Assembly: GCA_963575745.1 (NCBI GenBank)
Contig: CAUYUJ010015832.1
Coordinates: 1-22,500 of the forward strand
Source of the DNA: Prorocentrum cordatum
Taxonomy: Eukaryota; Sar; Dinophyceae; Prorocentrales; Prorocentraceae
Reading direction: 5' to 3'
DNA: 22,500 nt
The notes under the pieces are model-generated. The model made no database searches. It saw only the letters and a list, made by a program, of their open reading frames with translations, and had not been told where the DNA came from. Position numbers and translations under genes: made by a program. Below, piece after piece: positions 9,798-18,168 of the stretch. How positions within the stretch are numbered: position 1 is the stretch's first letter; every line of letters starts with the position of its first letter.

Positions 9798-11468
9798 ATG
9801 GCGGCAGAACGTTTGCACAGTGCTCTCAAAGATTTGGGGGTGCCGGACATCGCTGCCGCGGGGTTACTCCAACAAGCACAGAGCATTGCTGGCGGGAGCT
9901 GTGGTGCCCTGTCCCATCCGAACGGGAGCTGCCCACACTGTAAAGGCCCCATGCGCCCACAGGAGCGGGAGGCTGCGACAGCAAGTGTGCTTAGTGTAGG
10001 TGGATGGGGGTCGCGGCGCCACGTGCCGTTGAGATGCGAGAGGCGCGGGTGCGCGCAAAAGCGCGTGTGGTATAATTACATCTCAGAGTCTACGAGCAAC
10101 CATGCGTGGCATTGGAGTGGACACGATCGGCTGGAATATTTTTCTTGCCAACACCTGGGGCGTGTCTGCCCAGTGGCTGCGGCAATTCGCGCAACGCTTA
10201 GCCTTCCAGCACGCATCTTTTGACAGCGAGGCCAAGGTTTACCGGGAGCTCGCAGAGGTGGTCCCGTTCAGAGCAGATTTGAAGTTGCAGAGGGCCTGGA
10301 TCGCGCGGCGCGCCATGGCCCGTATGTTCTGCAGGGGGAGCTGAATTTGTTGAAGACGTCGCCGGACATGATAAAAACCATTTGGTCATGGTACCCAGAG
10401 CACATGTTCAGCCGACGAGGGCAGGGGCTCACGGACAGCGGGCGCTCCATCAACACGCTCGCCATAGATGGGAATGCGAAACTGGCCCGCCGGATCTGCG
10501 GGCGAGCTGTTGCCGAACTGATGTACCCCCCCTCCCTGGAGAGGCACACTGCCACGCAGTGCTCTTGCAAACCGGGATTCAAGCTGAAGCGTTGCAGCAA
10601 GCACTTGGCTCGCGCCCTGACCGAGGACGACGGCCCGCCGCAAAGTGAAATCATAGTTTCGCACAAGCGCCGGCGCGTGCTGGAAACGGCCCCCAGGGCT
10701 GAACCGTGCGACGTGTGCCTCGCGGCGCGGGACCAGAAAGATATCCCAGGAGCGCCGAGGCGCTGGGCCGCCGCGCGCCAGGTCACCCAGGGCCAACTGC
10801 AAGAGTACTGGGGCAATGCTGGACACCAGGCGCACATCCCGGCGATGTCACCCGATGCGGACTTGCAGTCCGTGTCGTGCAGGACCCACAAAGAGGCGCA
10901 TTTGGGCAGGGCCAGCCGCGGTTCGACCCCGGGCCAGTTCAGCAGAAGATGCGGCTGGCTTTACGCCTGCACTCCAGAAGACTACATCGTGCATCTGAAG
11001 GAGTACGTGGGCGCAGAGAGTCTGCCGCAGCGCTACTTCTTCTTGGCGGAGGTCGTGGAGAAGGCCCCGGCAGTCGACTTTGTCCGCCACGACGATGCTT
11101 GCGATTTGCGGCGGTGCGCTTCGAAGCGCGAGGGCGACGGCGCCTTCGCGCGCAGGCTCGCGTACCCCAACATCAAGTACATCACCGACGGACTGCGCGA
11201 CAGAAACCACGTGGACCCCTGGCGCCTAGCAAATTGTTCGCCCAAGGCAGACTGCAACAAGGAGCTCGTGAAGAACATCAATAGCCAGATCTGCGAGCAG
11301 CTGTTCTCGTCTCTGGGGCGCCACAAATATTCTGTGCGCCGCATGGGGCAGTTTACCTCGGCCTTCTTGCTAACGGAGCTGGCCGAAGTGAAAAATGAAG
11401 CCTGGCTGGCCGAGCAGGCGCGCGCGGCCCGCGCGGGCGCGAGTGCGGGGCAGCCGGGGAGCGAGTGA
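9798..11468 (+). pseudogene. KDZ-type (Kyakuja-Dileera-Zisupton) DDE transposase with CxC zinc clusters, frameshifted
   Basis: DDE transposases of this superfamily excise and insert DNA transposons. The ATG at 9798 (MAAERLHSALK) opens a Cys-rich N-terminus (CPHCKG...LRCERRGC). The frame changes at the T5 run near 10144-10148, continues as LANTWGVSAQWLRQFAQRLA, returns to the first frame near 10310-10330 (YVLQGELNLLKTSPDMIK), and ends at TGA 11466-11468. The presumed catalytic residues are present: D in AIDGNAKL (codon 10467), D in VRHDDACDL (11091/11094) and E in NSQICEQLF (11295). Between them lies the CSCKPGFKLKRCSKH and PCDVC cluster typical of KDZ-associated CxC domains. The joined length is about 556 codons, shorter than many KDZ proteins. 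There is no intron. The two shifts cancel, so they could be recent decay, sequence error or (less likely) recoding. No terminal inverted repeats were identified. Confidence 0.65.
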
Positions 11469-11717
11469 GCGAGGCCGCCCGGGCCCGCGCGCCGATTGCC
11501 CGCTGCTTAGGCGTCGCGCACCGCGCCCGCCATGTCCGGAGCGTTGCAAGGGTGGGCTAGAGCTAGGTGCATGCATAAGTTGCACAGAGAGAATGGAGAA
11601 CTGGGTGGCCGGGAAGGAACATGACAAGGCGCGGTCGGGGCAGCCGAGGGGAATGACAATTGCCCGAGCAGAACCCGCGCGAGGGCGCTCCTAGGGACCC
11701 ACCACCTGGTCCTCGCA
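11469..11717. other. Intergenic spacer
   Basis: GC-rich at first, with no gene recognised. The CCTCGCAG at 11710-11717 could act as a splice acceptor for the following exon. Confidence 0.35.
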
Positions 11718-12167
11718 GACAGTTGGCTCGAGTGGGAACCCGACTCGGCCCCGGCGCGCGGCGGGAAGGCGATGCAGCAGTTCCGAGATGAGATGCGCGC
11801 CGTGTGGGACATCGTCGACAAGGAGTACGACTCCAGGGTCGCCTTGGGCCAAAAGGCATCGCAAGCGATTCTCACTCTAGCCACCCGGTCGTCACATCAC
11901 GAGTTCCCGTTCGGAATGGGAATTCTCGCCCGCCTGTGTGCTTGCACCAACGGTGCACTGACCAGCATATTCCCTGGTGACCCAAGCCGGGTAGTCTTGC
12001 CGGTCGTCAACATCAATTACCCGCAGACTCGGAAGAGCTCCACGCACCGGGTGGGCCTCGTCGTGGGGCGCGCGATTGTTGACCACGTGCTGGCGACTGC
12101 GAGCGCCTTGGCCACGGGGGCAGGCCCTGGCTCGGAGCTCAGATTCGCAGGCCGATCGAGCATCTGA
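11718..12167 (+). CDS. Probable exon or fragment with DUF3987-like P-loop region
   Basis: Open frame with GC-rich third positions. From the first ATG at 11772 it gives 131 residues ending at TGA 12165-12167. The same frame is open upstream to a possible acceptor at 11716-11717 (DSWLEWEPDSAPARGG before the Met). Residues about 66-90 read GALTSIFPGDPSRVVLPVVNINY then PQTRKSSTHRV. This has the layout of the phosphate-binding loop region of DUF3987-like proteins, where a hydrophobic strand leads to a (P/G)xxRKS motif; a classic GxxGxGKS is not present. Downstream helicase-like motifs are missing, so this is an exon or truncated copy. Assignment is from recalled motif shape and is weak. It lies on the same strand as the transposase, with no evidence of cotranscription. 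Confidence 0.4.
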   Translation, partial: DSWLEWEPDSAPARGGKAMQQFRDEMRAVWDIVDKEYDSRVALGQKASQAILTLATRSSHHEFPFGMGILARLCACTNGALTSIFPGDPSRVVLPVVNINYPQTRKSSTHRVGLVVGRAIVDHVLATASALATGAGPGSELRFAGRSSI

Positions 12168-12530
12168 GCGAGTCAGCGGCAGATCGGATCGCGGGATCGA
12201 CCGGGTCGGGCCAACCGCCAGGGGGGATCGACCGGCTCGGCGCGGGAAATGCGACCGTCCAGTCCGATCGCGCGGGGATCTCGGAATGGCGCCTGCGAGG
12301 CGACAACGTCGGGGCCCTGGGAATCAGCACCGCGCAAACGGGGGCATTGGCGGACCCGCCCAGGCGGGGGGGACTTGGAGATATCCCGGCCTGTGGTTCC
12401 AGCATGCAGTCGGCTGCGTGGGCCCCCCTTCAGGTGTTTTTTTCATTAGTTTTGTTGCGGGGCTCTCGAGGTCTCCCACAGCGTTCGCATCACCCTGGAG
12501 GAAGGGCGCGAGAGCCAGGAGGTGTGGGGG

Positions 12531-12532
<2 letters not shown>
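12168..12532. other. GC-rich spacer, nothing recognised
   Basis: Contains GATCG-rich phrases at 12150-12260 (GGGATCGACCGG type). No gene supported. Confidence 0.4.

Positions 12533-12583
<51 letters not shown>
12533..12583. repeat. (GA)n dinucleotide array
   Basis: About 25 uninterrupted GA units. Confidence 0.99.
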
Positions 12584-12586
<3 letters not shown>

Positions 12587-12860
12587 CGCGCGGGACGCCG
12601 CCAGCCGCAGGGCTGCCGGCGCAGTCTGGGTCGGCGCGGTCGGCGACGAGTGGGGCCAGCGGGCCTTGACCCAGGCTCAGCCGCGGCGCGCCCTACCAGG
12701 CCGACCGTGGAATCAAGTCAAAATTGTTCCCTACCTAGGCTCTGCCTGGAAGGGTTCTTGCTCTATGTGCTTAAAGGGCTGGGCACTGGGGCTCGCTCCG
12801 GGCGGTTCCCCCGGCATCCGGCCCGCGGTTCCCCCAGTTGCGCCCCCTGGGTTCACCCAG
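12584..12860. other. Spacer, nothing recognised
   Basis: Non-repetitive GC-rich sequence up to the pentamer field; frames open by composition only. Confidence 0.4.
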
Positions 12861-13490
12861 TTTAGCTAAGCTAAGCTAAGCTTAGCTTAGCTCAGCCTAT
12901 CTCAGCTTAGCTTATCTTGGCTTAGCTTAGCTTTGTCCAACCTAGCGTAGCTTTAGCTTAGATTAGCTTAGCTTAGCTTAGCTTAACTTTGCTTATTTCA
13001 TCTTAGTTTAGCCAAGCTTAGCTTAATTTAGCTCGGCTTGGTTTAGCTTAGCTTAGCCTAGCCCAGCTTAGCTTGGCTTAGCTCAGCATAGCTCAGCTTA
13101 CCCTAGCTTAGCTTCGCACAGTATAGTGCAGCGCAGCATTAGCACCGCATCGCATAGCATAGCCAAGCAGAGCCAAGCATAGCATAGCATAGCTCAGCAT
13201 ATCATAACATAGCATAGCACAGCATAGCATAGCAGATCATAGCATTGCTTATCATAGCACATCGCAGCATACTATAGCATATCACATCATAACATTTCAT
13301 ACCATATCATAGCATAGCGTAGCATAACATAGCATATCATATCATAACATAGCGCAGCATCAAATATCATATCATAGCCTAGCAAAATATTGAGATGCCT
13401 GCAGATCGCATAGTATCATAACATATCATAAAATAGCATGACCTAGCAGCGCAGAGCATAGTATCATATCGTAGCATAGCATAGCATTGA
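12861..13490. repeat. Pentanucleotide field: GCTAA, then GCTTA, then GCATA
   Basis: Starts with three GCTAA units that invert into GCTTA units around a perfect 24-bp palindrome centred at 12880/12881. The field continues as decayed TTAGC pentamers to about 13125, then ATAGC pentamers with many A/T variants to about 13490. It is not the TTTAGGG telomere repeat. Confidence 0.92.
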
Positions 13491-13494
13491 GATG

Positions 13495-13679
13495 TTGGTG
13501 TAGGTGTAGGTGTAGATGTGGATGTAGGTGTATATGTATATGTAGATGTAGATGTAGATGTAGATGTAGATGTAGATGTAGATGTAGATGTGGATGTAGA
13601 TGTGGATGTGGGTGTAGATGTAGGTGTACATGTAGATGTAAATGTGAGTCTCGCTGTTGATGTGGATGTAGATGTAGAA
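13495..13679. repeat. GTAGAT/GTAGGT hexanucleotide array
   Basis: Period-6 array, in frame with the ORF that follows, where it would encode Val-Asp repeats. Confidence 0.93.
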
Positions 13680-14402
13680 ATGGGGCGGGACTGCGCGTCG
13701 TTGATCGGCTTCCCTCAGGACGGCGCCTCGGTGCAGATGCAGGAGCACGGCGATGTGTTCCTCACCGACAGGGAGATTATGAAGATAACAATTTTGCGAG
13801 GAGAACCCACTGTCATCTGTTCGAATGTGTGTGGCTCCATCCGGAAGACCCTGCCGAGCCAGGAGCCAGGCGTCCGCGGGAGAACAGTCGCCCTCCGGCA
13901 GCACCATTGGAAGGCGGTCGTGCAGGCGGGGCTCAGCCAGTATCACATTGGCACGTACGACGACGGCTCGAGCGCGGAGGACCAGCCGGGCGCCCCGCGG
14001 ATCCACTTGAAGCTGCCGCCGCCCGACCGCCGCGACCTCCACCTGCCATTCCGCAACCGCCTGATGAAGCTGTGCGGCGTTTCCTTGCAGGCGTACACGA
14101 GTGCGATTGGGGCAAAGGAGACCAGGAAGAGGAGAGCCCCGCCTGCCTCCGCCAGCGCTCCGCGAGCCGCGCGGCAGCGGGGGGCCGCGGTGCCAGGCGG
14201 GCAGGCGGGGGCCCCGCGCGGCCCGGGCGCGACGGCGGCGGCGGGCGGAGTAGCAGGAGGAATGCCCGGCGGCGCGGGAGGGGCCGATGCGGCGGCGACG
14301 ACCAGCGGCACAGCGCCGACGCCCGCCGGCGCGGCAGGCCGCGGCGCGGCACCGGCGCGGGCGCGCCCTGCAGCCCTGCCCCGGGAGAATGGTAGATTTT
14401 GA
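13680..14402 (+). CDS. Unrecognised ORF, 240 codons
   Basis: ATG 13680 ([15 protein letters not shown]) to a TGA at 14400-14402. The frame is open further upstream through the hexamer array, which would add a Val-Asp repeat if used. Third positions are mostly G/C over 13690-14100, and the plus-strand frame looks more coding-like than the overlapping minus-strand frame. Residues about 1-140 look like a globular segment ([40 protein letters not shown]). After 14090 the product becomes Ala/Gly/Pro/Arg-rich low complexity. TTCCTTGCAG at 14081-14090 could be a splice acceptor, so the natural exon structure is uncertain. No domain was recognised and no function is proposed. Confidence 0.4.
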   Translation: MGRDCASLIGFPQDGASVQMQEHGDVFLTDREIMKITILRGEPTVICSNVCGSIRKTLPSQEPGVRGRTVALRQHHWKAVVQAGLSQYHIGTYDDGSSAEDQPGAPRIHLKLPPPDRRDLHLPFRNRLMKLCGVSLQAYTSAIGAKETRKRRAPPASASAPRAARQRGAAVPGGQAGAPRGPGATAAAGGVAGGMPGGAGGADAAATTSGTAPTPAGAAGRGAAPARARPAALPRENGRF

Positions 14403-14478
14403 GTGGAGCGTAGTCGAATGAGAGCATGGGTGAATCGAGCCGCCCACGCCTGCGCCAGGTGCCCGTCGGGATGCCAGG

Positions 14479-14561
14479 ATGCGGGGCGCTTTCCGGCAGT
14501 TTTGGTCCCCGACCGCTTAGATGCGGGCGCTCTCTGGCAGTTTTGGTACCCGATCTATACT
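14479..14561. repeat. 42-bp tandem duplication
   Basis: ATGCGGG-CGCT-CGGCAGTTTTGGT-CCCGA is repeated at 14479 and 14521 with a few differences. Confidence 0.8.
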
Positions 14562-14687
14562 CTACGGCCTCAGTGCACCTGTACTAGGCAGCTCTGACAT
14601 GCTGGCGTCGCGCAGGACGCAAGAGAGGAGGATCAGGGCCAGGAGTAAAAGGGCGATCCAGCTAGCCAGTTCGAGCGAGTCAATCAT
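14562..14687 (-). CDS. Possible small ORF with one transmembrane segment
   Basis: On the minus strand an ATG at 14687 opens 41 codons (MIDSLELAS, then WIALLLLALILLSCVLRD). The middle is a strongly hydrophobic stretch of about 17 residues, as in a single-pass membrane peptide. An upstream in-frame ATG at 14777 would extend it to 71 codons. No family was recognised. Hydrophobic short ORFs occur by chance, so this is weak. Confidence 0.2.
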   Translation of the reverse strand: MIDSLELASWIALLLLALILLSCVLRDASMSELPSTGALRP

Positions 14688-14878
14688 GGCATGCACATTC
14701 CCACCGTGATTCCCACCCGCCCTCCCACAACATAAGAAACAGTGATGGCGCAATTGGTAACCGAAATCAATCGTCAAGGTGGTGTGCCACAGCTGATGAA
14801 GCCGCCATGGTGGGTACCGATGGGGAAATCGTCGCCCGTCTCAATGGATGCGCTGGCATTTCAGCACGAACCGAGGAT

Positions 14879-14980
14879 GCCCCAGGAGGCCCCAGGAAGC
14901 TTCAGGAGGCCCCAGGAGGCTTCAGGAGGCCTCAGGAGGTGGTGGGAAGCTCCAGGGGGCTCCAGGAGGCTTCAGGAGGC
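14879..14980. repeat. CCAGGAGGC 12-bp-like tandem phrases
   Basis: Successive CCAGGAGGC(CC/TT) and AGGAGGCTTC phrases of about 12 bp. The same phrases occur in repeat A (for example around 6010-6035), so this may be an eroded A fragment. Confidence 0.6.
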
Positions 14981-14985
14981 CGCAT

Positions 14986-15215
14986 TTCGCATTGCCGACG
15001 ACAAGTCAGGCCATGTTGAAAGGAAAAGCGGGAACTTTGTATTGAGTTTTGACAGTCAGGATGGGAGGGCCCAGATTGACGTCCACGCGCGATGCGAGCC
15101 GCGTCCCATTCCAGCCACGCAGTTCGCATCGTCGACGACAAGACAAGCCATGTTGGGAGGAAAAACGGGCATCTTGCACTGATGTCACACAGTCTGGATG
15201 GGAGAGCCCGGATGC
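14986..15215. repeat. Tandem duplication with 137-bp offset
   Basis: TTCGCAT-G-CGACGACAAG through GGATGGGAG-GCCC is found at 14986-15078 and again at 15123-15215. The copies differ at about one position in six. A GC-rich non-repeated segment lies between them. Confidence 0.75.
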
Positions 15216-15425
15216 AACCGCCATCGGCCAGACAGAGGGAGAGTCGGAGTATGTACAAATAAGGAGTAAGAATGAGGAGGATGTGGAACGATATTGCCAT
15301 GCATCGTCCCGTCCCATGTCCCCATCTGTATACGTAAGTCCTCACAGATTGTCTGTGTTCACAAGTGGACGCGCACATTTGAAAGACAGGCGCTCTGCGG
15401 GCGTGGCGTTCACGATTCGTGGCAG

Positions 15426-16192
15426 ACCCGGCGCGCCCAGCACAACGCCCGGCGCGCCGAACGCACCCGGCGCCGAGCGAACCCGACGCGCGTGGCGCAC
15501 CCTCCGCACCGAGCGCACCCGGCGCCGAGTGCACCCGGCGAACCCGGTACACCCGGCGGCCCGGCACCCGGCGCCGAGTGCACCCGGGACACCCGGCGCG
15601 CCCGTCATCGACCGCACCCGGCGCCGAGTGCACCCGGCGCGCCCGGCGCACCCGGCGGCCCAGCACCTGGCGCCGCGAGTGCACCCGGGACACCCGGCGC
15701 ACCCGGCGCCGAGAGCACCCGGCGCCGAGTGCACCCGGCGCACCCGGCGCACCCGGCGCACCCGGCGGCCCAGCACCCGGCGCCGAGTGCACCCGGGACA
15801 CCCGGCGCACCCGGCGCCGAGCGCACCCGGCACACCCGGCACACCCGGCACACCCGGCGGCCGGGCACCCGGCGCCGATTGCACCCGGGACACCCGGCGC
15901 ACCCGGCGCCGAGCGCACCCGGCACACCCGGCACACCCGGCGCCGAGCGCACCCGGCGCCGAGTGCACCCGGCGCACCCGGCGCACCCGGCGCACCCGGC
16001 GGCCCAGCACCCGGCGCCGAGTGCACCCGGGACACCCGGCGCACCCGGCGCCGAGCGCACCCGGCATAACCGGCACACCCGGCACACCCGGCGGCCGGGC
16101 ACCCGGCGCCGAGTGCACCCGGGACACCCGGCGCACCCGGCGCCGAGCGCACCCGGCACACCCGGCACACCTGGCGCACCCAGCACCCCGCA
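15426..16192. repeat. Second CACCCGG satellite with 234-bp higher-order unit
   Basis: Same 9-bp family as the 7.3-9.4 kb array but with GCGCCGAGTG and GGCGGCC(C/G)(A/G)GCACC insert words. The order of variants from 15727 repeats from 15961, an offset of exactly 234 bp (26 x 9), with only a few substitutions. The left part (15426-15726) is less regular. Confidence 0.93.
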
Positions 16193-16210
16193 CAAGCAAC
16201 TGTTATGCCC

Positions 16211-16231
16211 CTGCAGCCGTCTCGGCTCAAG
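16211..16231 (+). other. Possible relict spliced leader upstream of the recombinase
   Basis: CTGCAGCCGTCTC followed by GGCTCAAG matches 16 of 21 positions of the dinoflagellate spliced leader, including the whole 3' GGCTCAAG. All five differences are transitions. It lies on the same strand as the recombinase, 290 bp before its first in-frame ATG. The match is weaker than the one at 9675 and could be chance. Confidence 0.4.
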
Positions 16232-16521
16232 ACCTTGACATGCACCTGTTGAGCGCGCCACTGTCTGGCCAGCCAAACTCTCCGGCGCCATGGGGTGTTG
16301 AGTTGCTCTAAGCACCGTTGCCTGATCGTCGGTGGGCCGTCCGGCCTCGACCCAGGGCCTTGGATGCGCCTGCCTTGCTGGCCCGCCCCGCGACCAGAGA
16401 ACCGCGGGCACTTGTCGGCGCCCCTGCCGCGGGCGACGTGGCCCTCCAGTTCGCGCCGGTTCGGGGCGACGTTCTGTTAACATCCACGCAGACAGGGGCA
16501 TTGTCCGCACGGGCCGCGCTC

Positions 16522-18078
16522 ATGGACACCGCGCAAGACATCCTGCGAGACAGGTGGGAGCAAAGCACGATCCGGACGTGCAGCCGAGCGTTGTCCGTGC
16601 ACGTTCACGGCTTCGAACAGCAGGTCGATTCCAACATCCTCCCGTTGGATTCCCCGGATCAGCTCATGTTCCTGTTCGCCAGCATGGGCGGCATGGCATG
16701 GCAAACCATGCGCCTCAACAAAGCAGCCGTCAGAGCGTGGCACCAGAGCAACAACTACAGCCAGGTCTTCGACGATTGCTGGGACGATCGGGCTTTGCAT
16801 TTTTGGCGAGGCCTGAAAAAGAGAGCATCCCACGCATCGTACCACAAACGTGCGATTAGTGTTGAAGAGTGGGCGCTGTTTTGCACGGCCAAGGCGGCGA
16901 CGGGCACGCCGGCTGGGCGGAGGGATGCAGCTTTCGCGTCGTTTTGCTTTTTCGGCTTGCGCCGCGTTTCGGGGGCGATCAACCTCCGCGTTCAGGACGT
17001 GCATTTTAAAGCCTCGTGCGCGTGTTGTTTCATCGGGAAACAGGAGAACGACCCGTGTGGCAAAGGCCAATGGTGTTTCATTCCGTTCAAGGTTATTGCT
17101 GGGCTATCCCCGGCGAAATTCCTACAATATTGGATGGATTGGAAAGCCGCGACGGCAGCTCGCGTGCCTTTCCTATTCTGCACCACGACAGGTTCCCAAC
17201 TCCAGCCTGTTAGCGCGGAATCGTGGCGCAAGGCGGTTTCGTCACACTTTAAGGACCCAGCCGCTAGCACGCATTCGTTTCGTAGAGGCGGAACAGAATG
17301 GTTCACGCACGTAGCAAAGATTCCCCCGCACGTGGTCCAACGGCAAGGTGGGTGGAATTCGGAGGACGTCATGCGTCATACGTACGCCGACACATCCCCA
17401 GATACGCTAATGCAGCGTTTCGTCGATAGCCTAGCAGCCTCTTCTGCAGAGCAGACGACGGACCGGCCGACCAAACGCTTGCGAGAGAAGACGGCATCCG
17501 CGCGCTCGCTCGGAGGCCCGCAAGGAAAAAAAAACCGCCGGCTCCCAACACACACCGCTTCGCGGAACACCGCCTCAAGGGGGCCTGCTTCGAGGGGTGA
17601 TCACCAGGTCGTCTCCTGGCGGCTCCTTCCCTGGTGGGCTGGGGGTACATTCGCCCCCTTGATGCTGGGGAAAAGCATCGACAACGTCGTGAGATTGATC
17701 CTATTAGGAGGAAGGCGAAACTTTTCGGATAATGGGCGATCTAGAGACGCAGATGCTTCGGACATCAGGGGCACGATCAGCATTGCCAGTGCCTACTGTG
17801 CTGGCAATGGTCCGCAGGCGGCCTTACCCGGCTTCGTCGGCGCCTACTGTGCCGCTGGGCTAAGGTTCGGGGGGTCACGTCCCCGCGGGGCCGAGTGCCT
17901 GCCGTCCGTTGGCAGGGCGCCGCACAGGGCGTATTGCGTCGCAGGGCGTCTCACATGGCGCCCTGCTTCGCACTTTCCTGCCGTCTCGTGGCAGGGCGCC
18001 TCACAGGGCGCAGGCCGCGTCGCAGAACGCGCAATCGCCTTCCCGCTCCCCCTGCTTCGCGCCGCGACGCGCGCGTAG
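16522..18078 (+). CDS. Tyrosine recombinase (Crypton-like or DIRS-like integrase), catalytic residues intact
   Basis: Tyrosine recombinases cut and rejoin DNA through a covalent 3'-phosphotyrosine. From the first in-frame ATG (16522, MDTAQDILRD) there are 518 codons to the stop at 18076-18078. The frame is open back to a stop at 16309 with coding-like composition, so a non-ATG or spliced start further upstream is possible. Residues 1-110 form an all-alpha core-binding-like region (RWEQSTIRTCSRALSVHVHGF, MRLNKAAVRAWHQ). The catalytic set is complete: Arg147 (FFGLRRVSG), Lys173 (FIGKQEN), His251 and Arg254 (THSFRRGG), Trp278 (QGGW), Tyr288 (MRHTYAD). A basic tail follows (TKRLREK...GKKNRR). From about residue 358 the frame runs into the 102-bp module and hairpin tract, so the true C-terminus may be near residue 350 or be formed by splicing. 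No reverse transcriptase is nearby, which favours a Crypton-like over a DIRS-like element. Confidence 0.75.
   Translation: MDTAQDILRDRWEQSTIRTCSRALSVHVHGFEQQVDSNILPLDSPDQLMFLFASMGGMAWQTMRLNKAAVRAWHQSNNYSQVFDDCWDDRALHFWRGLKKRASHASYHKRAISVEEWALFCTAKAATGTPAGRRDAAFASFCFFGLRRVSGAINLRVQDVHFKASCACCFIGKQENDPCGKGQWCFIPFKVIAGLSPAKFLQYWMDWKAATAARVPFLFCTTTGSQLQPVSAESWRKAVSSHFKDPAASTHSFRRGGTEWFTHVAKIPPHVVQRQGGWNSEDVMRHTYADTSPDTLMQRFVDSLAASSAEQTTDRPTKRLREKTASARSLGGPQGKKNRRLPTHTASRNTASRGPASRGDHQVVSWRLLPWWAGGTFAPLMLGKSIDNVVRLILLGGRRNFSDNGRSRDADASDIRGTISIASAYCAGNGPQAALPGFVGAYCAAGLRFGGSRPRGAECLPSVGRAPHRAYCVAGRLTWRPASHFPAVSWQGASQGAGRVAERAIAFPLPLLRAATRA
17594..17695 (+). repeat. 102-bp hairpin module, copy 1
   Basis: Identical over all 102 bp to 18169-18270, in the same orientation. 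It contains five successive palindromes: GGTGATCACC (17596-17605), CCAGG-6-CCTGG (17604-17619), GGGGG-8-CCCCC (17641-17658), GATGCT-7-AGCATC (17661-17679), CGAC-3-GTCG (17679-17689). Flanks of the two copies are unrelated. Confidence 0.95.
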
Positions 18079-18168
18079 ATGCGGCGAGGGATTCACATAC
18101 GGCCCGTGCGCGGCCGTTTCTGCCTCAGCTTCCGCTTCCCGAGGCGACGGCCGGCGCGGAAGTTCCGG
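17696..18168 (+). other. Hairpin-dense tract between the 102-bp modules
   Basis: Contains CATTGCCAG-11-CTGGCAATG (17781-17809), a second copy of its GCCTACTGTG loop at 17842-17851 flanked by CGGC/GCCG, and CTGCC-7-GGCAG at 17899 and 17978 within a 33-bp repeat offset by 79 bp. GCAGGGCG-10-CGCCCTGC lies at 17941-17966. The recombinase frame stays open through it to 18078, but the sequence looks structural rather than coding. Confidence 0.7.

Noticed and set aside
12861-13130. Internal telomere repeat
   Set aside because: The unit is TTAGC, not TTTAGGG or TTAGG.
14932-16311. Long frames on both strands over the second satellite
   Set aside because: Same reason: a stop-free 9-bp period.
16318-16521. 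Recombinase start at 16318
   Set aside because: The codon there is TTG; the first in-frame ATG is 16522, so 68 upstream residues are unproven.
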